Below the pieces are notes generated by a model, which worked only from the letters and a program-made list of their open reading frames with translations, did not search any database and had not been told where the DNA came from. A stretch of DNA of 5,779 bases from JAKAQB01 sp035702855 (lineage in GTDB: Bacteria; Actinomycetota; Acidimicrobiia; Acidimicrobiales; Palsa-688). The position numbers and the translations under genes were made by a program. Below, one piece after another: positions 1 through 3,106 of this stretch. The DNA lies in NCBI GenBank assembly GCA_035702855.1, contig DASSZM010000161.1:1-5779 (forward strand), read 5' to 3'. Positions within the stretch are counted from its first letter, which is position 1. Each line of letters begins with the position of its first letter.

Positions 1-696
1 GATACCGAGGGACGCCACCCCCTGCCCGACCCGGCGGTGTTCGCCGAGGGCATGACCCGCGCCGGGATAGGCGACGGCACCCTGGTCGTCGCCTACGACG
101 ACGCCGGCGGGGTCATCGCCGCCCGCCTGGTCTGGATGCTGCGCACCCTCGGGGAGGACGCCGCCCTCCTCGACGGGGGGCTGACGGGCTGGGGTGGGCC
201 GGTCGAGACGGGCCCGCCGGGGGGCTCGGGTTCGGGCGTGGGTGGCGCCGGTGGCGCGGCGCCGGCCTTCACGCCCCGGCCATGGCCCGCCGGCGCGCTC
301 GCCACCCTCGAGGAGGTGGAGGCCGCCGCCGCCGACCCCGCCGCCGGCCTCGTGCTGCTCGACGCCCGCTCCCGGGACCGCTACGAGGGCACCCCCGACG
401 CCCTCGACCCCCGCGCCGGGCACATCCCCGGCGCCCGCTCCCTGCCCTGCCGGGACCACGTGGACGGCCACGGCCGGCTGCTGCCGGACGGGGAGCTGCG
501 CTCCCGGCTGGCAGGGGTGGGGGTCACCGCCGGCGGCCCGCCCGTCGTCTCCTCGTGCGGGTCCGGGGTCACCGCCTGCCACACGCTGCTCGTGCTCGAG
601 CAGGTCGGACTGCCACCGGGTCGCCTGTTCGCCGGATCGTGGTCGCAGTGGAGCCGCCGGGACCTACCGGCGGTGACGGGGCCGGCGCCGCGGTAG
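1..696 (+). CDS. Two-domain sulfurtransferase (rhodanese / 3-mercaptopyruvate sulfurtransferase type), 5'-partial
   Basis: The enzyme moves a sulfane sulfur from 3-mercaptopyruvate or thiosulfate to a thiol acceptor through a cysteine persulfide; proteins of this family are normally cytoplasmic. The frame is open from base 1 (DTEGRHPLPDPAVF...), so the GTG at 37 is only an internal codon and roughly 50 N-terminal residues are missing compared with typical 280-residue family members. Visible are the end of the inactive N-terminal rhodanese domain (through LLDGGLTGW), a Gly/Pro/Ala-rich linker (bases about 190-290), and the catalytic C-terminal domain with LLDAR, GHIPGA and the active-site loop CGSGVTA. 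The catalytic Cys codon is at 556-558. The CGSGVTA loop is the form found in mercaptopyruvate sulfurtransferases, whereas classic thiosulfate rhodaneses have CRKG-type loops, so I favour mercaptopyruvate; substrate remains an inference. The stop TAG is at 694-696. The gene converges on the Fur-family gene across a 500-bp gap and shows no operon partner. Confidence 0.93.
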   Translation, partial: DTEGRHPLPDPAVFAEGMTRAGIGDGTLVVAYDDAGGVIAARLVWMLRTLGEDAALLDGGLTGWGGPVETGPPGGSGSGVGGAGGAAPAFTPRPWPAGALATLEEVEAAAADPAAGLVLLDARSRDRYEGTPDALDPRAGHIPGARSLPCRDHVDGHGRLLPDGELRSRLAGVGVTAGGPPVVSSCGSGVTACHTLLVLEQVGLPPGRLFAGSWSQWSRRDLPAVTGPAPR

Positions 697-778
697 CAAG
701 TGCCGGCGACGTCGACGAGCCGAGGACGGCGGGCGGCGCCCTCGCCGAGGTCGGTGGGCGTGACCGGTTTGCCCCCGT

Positions 779-795
779 GGGTGGGTGGGTGGGGG
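779..795 (+). other. G-quadruplex motif with single-T loops
   Basis: Four G runs of 3, 3, 3 and 5 are separated by single T residues (GGGTGGGTGGGTGGGGG). This perfectly fits the canonical G4 pattern, and one-base T loops are known to give the most stable parallel quadruplexes. It lies 83 bases after the sulfurtransferase stop on the sense strand, so it would be present in that gene's 3' read-through RNA as well as in the DNA. Folding and function are inferred. Confidence 0.7.
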
Positions 796-855
796 TTTGG
801 CGGGCGGCGAGAGCCCCCCAGTCGGTGTCGGGAGGGCCCTGTCGGGCCGAGAGGT

Positions 856-900
856 GGGGGCGTTGGCTGGGTTGGGGGCATGGGGAGGCGATTTTGGGGG
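856..900 (+). other. Second cluster of G runs (relaxed G4 motif)
   Basis: Runs of 5, 3, 5, 4 and 5 G lie at 856-860, 869-871, 874-878, 882-885 and 896-900. Loops between them are 8, 2, 3 and 10 bases, so it meets a relaxed quadruplex definition (loops up to about 12) but not the strict 1-7 rule. The last run is also the left arm of the hairpin at 895-913, so the two structures would compete. Confidence 0.4.
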
Positions 901-913
901 CTCCAGGCCCCCA
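895..913. terminator. Hairpin, possible bidirectional terminator
   Basis: TGGGGGC pairs with GCCCCCA in a perfect 7-bp stem around the 5-base loop TCCAG. There is no U tract after it in either direction; the TTTT at 892-895 lies on its 5' side on the plus strand. Actinobacterial terminators often lack U tracts and this one sits between converging genes, but it is about 200 bases past the sulfurtransferase stop, so termination is only a possibility. Confidence 0.35.
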
Positions 914-998
914 GGGCGGCGGGGACCCCCAGCTCGCGGACCCGACCGTGGCTCTTGGCCGGAGTGGGGGCCCTCAGCGTGCTCCGGCGCCCCAGCCG

Positions 999-1075
999 GC
1001 CCGTCCAGGGCTCCGACGGCCGGCCCGTGCGCCCGCCCGTCCAGGGCTCCGACGGCCGGCCCGTGCGCCCGCCCG
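999..1075. repeat. 36-bp tandem duplication, about 2.1 copies
   Basis: Bases 999-1075 repeat perfectly with a 36-base period: each copy begins CCGTCCAGGGCTCCGACGG and includes the 8-bp palindrome GGCCGGCC (first copy at 1018-1025). The sub-sequence GCCGGCCCGT occurs a third time just upstream at 995-1004, suggesting an older partial copy. There is no spacer between copies. The period is a multiple of three, but no convincing gene covers it. Confidence 0.9.
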
Positions 1076-1165
1076 GCCTACCTCGTCGCTTCCCGCCTGT
1101 CCCCGACCTGCCCGCTCCGACGGCCTCGCCGCCCCCGACCCCCCGACGCCCCGACGGGCCTCCGA

Positions 1166-1191
1166 CCCGCGACCCCCGGCGCCCCGACCCC
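1166..1191 (-). other. G-quadruplex motif on the minus strand, just after the regulator's stop
   Basis: Read on the minus strand, G runs of 4, 4, 5 and 3 are separated by loops of 2 (TC), 4 (CGCC) and 4 (TCGC) bases, a canonical G4 pattern. It begins 8 bases after the stop codon of the Fur-family gene and so would lie in that gene's 3' untranslated RNA. Further minus-strand G runs follow at 1149-1152, 1139-1144 and 1132-1136. Confidence 0.55.
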
Positions 1192-1199
1192 GACGCGGA

Positions 1200-1676
1200 T
1201 CAGCCTCCGCTGGCGGCGTCGCCGGCGGCCGCCCGGCAGGCGGCGCAGAGGCCCGGCACGGCGAAGTGGAAGGGGTTGACCTCGAAACCGTGGTCGGCGA
1301 GGGCGGCCGCCGCCAGCTCGCGGAAGACCGAGCGTGGCGCCTCGACCGTCGCGCCGCAGCGCTCGCACACGAAGTGGGCGTGGGCGGCGGTGGCGAGGTG
1401 GTAGGTGGCGGGTCCGTGGCCGAGGTGCGAGTGCACGATCACCCCGAGCTTCTGCAACTCCTCGAGGTTGCGGTAGATCGTCGACAGGTGCACCTCCGGA
1501 GCGGTCGCCTGCACGGCCGCCGCCAACTCCTCCGCGCTGCGGTGCCCGGGGTCGTGGAACAACGCCTCCAGCAGCAGCCGGCGGGGCTGGGTCACCCGGC
1601 CGCCGCCGTCGCGCACCAGGTCGAGCACCTCCTCGACCGTGCCCGGGCCGCTGGGCGGGGCCTCGGCGCCTGCCAT
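1200..1676 (-). CDS. Fur-family metal-responsive repressor, probably Nur-like (nickel)
   Basis: This is a dimeric metal-sensing DNA-binding repressor. From the ATG at 1676 it has 158 residues, normal for Fur proteins. The winged helix spans about 20-80 (RVTQPRR, then SAEELAAAV and HLSTIYRNLEELQKLGVI). The dimerisation and metal domain carries HSHLGHGPATYHLA, HAHFVCERC and CAAC, with two CxxC pairs for possible structural zinc. His45, His82, His84, His99, His101 and His137 fall at nearly constant offsets from the nickel-regulator (Nur) ligands as I remember them, which together with the divergent nickel/cobalt permease favours Nur over Zur, PerR or iron-type Fur. The frame stays open to an ATG at 1790, but codons 1677-1790 show no third-position GC preference (about 8 of 39 end in A/T, against about 1 in 30 just after 1676) and encode an Ala/Gly/Pro-rich stretch, so I prefer the shorter start. 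Neither start has a strong ribosome site. Stop TGA at 1202-1200. Confidence 0.9.
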   Translation of the reverse strand: MAGAEAPPSGPGTVEEVLDLVRDGGGRVTQPRRLLLEALFHDPGHRSAEELAAAVQATAPEVHLSTIYRNLEELQKLGVIVHSHLGHGPATYHLATAAHAHFVCERCGATVEAPRSVFRELAAAALADHGFEVNPFHFAVPGLCAACRAAAGDAASGG

Positions 1677-1686
1677 CGTCCCGTCA

Positions 1687-1728
1687 CCACCGGGCGCCGT
1701 CGCGCCACCGGGCGCCGTCGCGCCACCG
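1687..1728. repeat. 18-bp tandem repeat upstream of the regulator
   Basis: The unit CCACCGGGCGCCGTCGCG (18 bases) occurs at 1687-1704 and 1705-1722, followed by the partial third copy CCACCG. It lies just before the preferred start of the Fur-family gene. If the longer frame from 1790 were translated, the repeat would encode repeating ATAPGG hexapeptides. Confidence 0.85.
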
Positions 1729-1835
1729 CCTGGCGGCGACCCACCACCGCCCGCCGCGGGCGACGAGGCGGTGGGGCGAGGCGGCACCATCGGAGGGTAC
1801 CCGTGGAGGCATCACCGCCGTTCCCGACCCCGTCG

Positions 1836-1866
1836 TTGCACATAGTGATCCGGGAGGCGGTACGGT
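1836..1866 (+). promoter_or_regulatory. Candidate promoter for the nickel/cobalt permease
   Basis: A -35-like TTGCAC at 1836-1841 is followed after 19 bases by TACGGT at 1861-1866, which fits the loose actinobacterial TAnnnT -10 pattern. The spacer is longer than the usual 17-18. Transcription would start around 1872-1875, within the operator candidate at 1869-1893, a geometry that suits repression. The assignment is by eye only. Confidence 0.35.
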
Positions 1867-1868
1867 CC

Positions 1869-1893
1869 GTTCGCAGGAGCGAATGGTTCGCAA
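1869..1893. promoter_or_regulatory. Candidate Fur/Nur-type operator with three half-sites
   Basis: TTCGC (1870-1874), GCGAA (1879-1883) and TTCGC (1887-1891) form two overlapping perfect inverted repeats, TTCGC-N4-GCGAA and GCGAA-N3-TTCGC. The outer copies extend to a 7-base direct repeat GTTCGCA at 1869-1875 and 1886-1892. Overlapping palindromes are typical of Fur-family sites, and the location between the regulator and the divergent permease, close to the likely transcription start, fits autoregulation plus control of metal uptake. The half-site is similar but not identical to the TTGC/GCAA halves I recall for Streptomyces Nur boxes. Binding is inferred. Confidence 0.5.
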
Positions 1894-1905
1894 CAAGGGG
1901 ACCTC

Positions 1906-1911
1906 GGAGGG
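1906..1911 (+). promoter_or_regulatory. Ribosome binding site of the permease
   Basis: GGAGGG lies 6 bases before the ATG at 1918, an almost ideal Shine-Dalgarno sequence and spacing. It fixes the permease start at 1918 rather than at later in-frame Met codons (residues 8 or 38). Confidence 0.75.
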
Positions 1912-1917
1912 ACGGCG

Positions 1918-3069
1918 ATGACGAACCCAGCGACCACCATGCCCACCGGAGGGCCTCCCGGCGCCGGCGGTCGGGCCGGGCGCGTCCGGCGTCTGCGGGC
2001 CGCCCTCACCCCACGGGAGTGGGCAGGCATGGCGGCGATGGTCGGCGTCATCCTCGGGCTCAACGTCCTCGGCTGGACGCTGATCGGCATCGCCGCCGCC
2101 GGCCACTACCGCATCGGGGCCAAGGAGGCGTTCGGGTTCGGGACCGGGATCCTCGCCTACACGCTCGGCATGCGCCATGCCTTCGACGCCGACCACATCT
2201 CGGCCATCGACAACACCACCCGCAAGCTGCTGGCCGACGGCAAGCGCCCGCTGAGCGTCGGCTTCTGGTTCTCCCTCGGCCACTCCTCGGTGGTGTTCAT
2301 CCTGGCAGTGCTGCTCAACTTCGGCATCCGGGGGCTCGACGCCCAGCTGAAGACCGGGTCCTCGGCGTTGGAGCACACGACCACGATCGTCGGCACCGCC
2401 GTCTCGGCGGTCTTCCTCTTCCTCATCGCCGCGCTCAACCTGGTGATCCTGCGGAGCATCCTGCAGATCTTCCGGTCCATGCGGCGGGGGACCTACGACG
2501 AAGCCGAGCTCGAGCGCCAGCTCAACAGCCGCGGTCTCATGATGCGGGTCCTCGGGCCGCTGTCGCGGCGGGTCGACTCGGGCGTCAAGATGTACCCGGT
2601 CGGGTTCCTGTTCGGGCTGGGCTTCGACACCGCCACGGAGGTCGCCCTGCTGGTGCTGTCGGGCACGGCCGTCGCCGGGGGCCTGCCCTTCTACGCCATC
2701 CTCGCCCTGCCGGTCCTCTTCGCCGCCGGCATGAGCCTGTTCGACATGCTCGACGGCTGCTTCATGAACTTCGCCTACGACTGGGCGTTCTCGCGTCCGG
2801 TGCGGAAGGTGTACTACAACCTGACCATCACCGGCCTGTCGGTCTTCGTCGCCCTGTTCATCGGCGGGGTCGAGACCTTCGGCCTGCTCGGGCAGGAGAG
2901 CGGCCTGCACGGGGCGTTCTGGCGGTTCGTCGGGGGTTTCGACCTCAACACCGCCGGCTTCGTCATCGTCGGGGTGTTCGTCCTGACCTGGGTCGTGGCG
3001 CTGCTCGTGTGGCGCTTCGCCGACATCGAGCGGCGCTGGGACGCCAGCCTGCGCGCCGCCGAGGACTGA
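1918..3069 (+). CDS. NiCoT-family nickel/cobalt permease (HoxN/NixA type)
   Basis: This is a secondary transporter that brings Ni2+ and/or Co2+ across the cytoplasmic membrane at high affinity, supplying enzymes such as urease, hydrogenase, Ni-superoxide dismutase or cobalamin synthesis. The 383 residues match the family's length and eight-helix plan: a basic cytoplasmic N-terminus (1-35), TM1 about 36-61, TM2 72-96, TM3 113-136, TM4 154-178, a long charged loop 180-222, TM5 223-248, TM6 254-275, TM7 300-325 and TM8 345-366. All NiCoT signatures are present: RHAFDADHISAIDNTTRK in TM2 (His87, Asp92, His93), FWFSLGHSSVVF in TM3 (His122), LGFDTATE in TM5 (Glu241) and GMSLFDMLDG in TM6 (Asp276). 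The first ATG has a strong ribosome site. It is transcribed divergently from the Fur-family gene with an operator candidate between them, suggesting metal-dependent repression. Nickel is favoured by that neighbour; the sequence alone does not settle Ni versus Co. No urease or hydrogenase gene is in view. Confidence 0.96.
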   Translation: MTNPATTMPTGGPPGAGGRAGRVRRLRAALTPREWAGMAAMVGVILGLNVLGWTLIGIAAAGHYRIGAKEAFGFGTGILAYTLGMRHAFDADHISAIDNTTRKLLADGKRPLSVGFWFSLGHSSVVFILAVLLNFGIRGLDAQLKTGSSALEHTTTIVGTAVSAVFLFLIAALNLVILRSILQIFRSMRRGTYDEAELERQLNSRGLMMRVLGPLSRRVDSGVKMYPVGFLFGLGFDTATEVALLVLSGTAVAGGLPFYAILALPVLFAAGMSLFDMLDGCFMNFAYDWAFSRPVRKVYYNLTITGLSVFVALFIGGVETFGLLGQESGLHGAFWRFVGGFDLNTAGFVIVGVFVLTWVVALLVWRFADIERRWDASLRAAED

Positions 3070-3085
3070 CCCCGCCACTCCGGAC

Positions 3086-3106
3086 AGGCCCGGGAGACCC
3101 GGGCCT
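3086..3106. terminator. Bidirectional terminator hairpin between convergent genes
   Basis: AGGCCCGGG (3086-3094) and CCCGGGCCT (3098-3106) form a perfect 9-bp, almost all-GC stem around the 3-base loop AGA. It starts 17 bases after the permease stop, and its last base is the final base of the TGA of the minus-strand gene, so it can serve both transcripts. No U tract follows on either side, as is common for actinobacterial terminators. Confidence 0.7.

Larger units (their letters stand above)
697..1199. other. Gene-free convergent intergenic region, low complexity
   Basis: This gap separates the stop codons of two converging genes. Reading frames that cross it give only Arg/Pro/Gly-rich translations without recognisable domains, and I see no credible gene. 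Its content is strongly structured by base composition: roughly 777-905 is G-run-rich on the plus strand, and roughly 970-1200 is C-run-rich with the pentamer CCGAC recurring about eight times between 1081 and 1200. It holds a four-run GGGT motif, a second cluster of G runs, a hairpin, a 36-bp tandem duplication and a minus-strand G4 motif, listed separately. Confidence 0.7.

Noticed and set aside
37..39. GTG as the start of the sulfurtransferase.
   Set aside because: The twelve in-frame codons before it (DTEGRHPLPDPA) match the conserved N-terminal rhodanese domain and the frame stays open to base 1.
731..741. GGGC-GGC-GCCC hairpin as the sulfurtransferase terminator.
   Set aside because: A 4-bp stem is expected many times by chance in such GC-rich sequence and no supporting U tract follows.
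999..1075. A 36-bp repeat length suggestive of a CRISPR array.
   Set aside because: The copies are directly adjacent with no spacer, there are only about two of them, and no cas gene is present.
1795..1802. Palindrome GGGTACCC near the upstream regulator ATG, considered as an operator.
   Set aside because: It is only 8 bp with no extended symmetry or second copy, and the TTCGC/GCGAA element is a much better operator candidate.
1684..3078. A 464-codon minus-strand frame antisense to the permease.
   Set aside because: Composition is charged low complexity (Glu/Asp/Gln/Arg/His-rich), it mirrors the membrane-protein codons on the other strand, and no family is recognisable.
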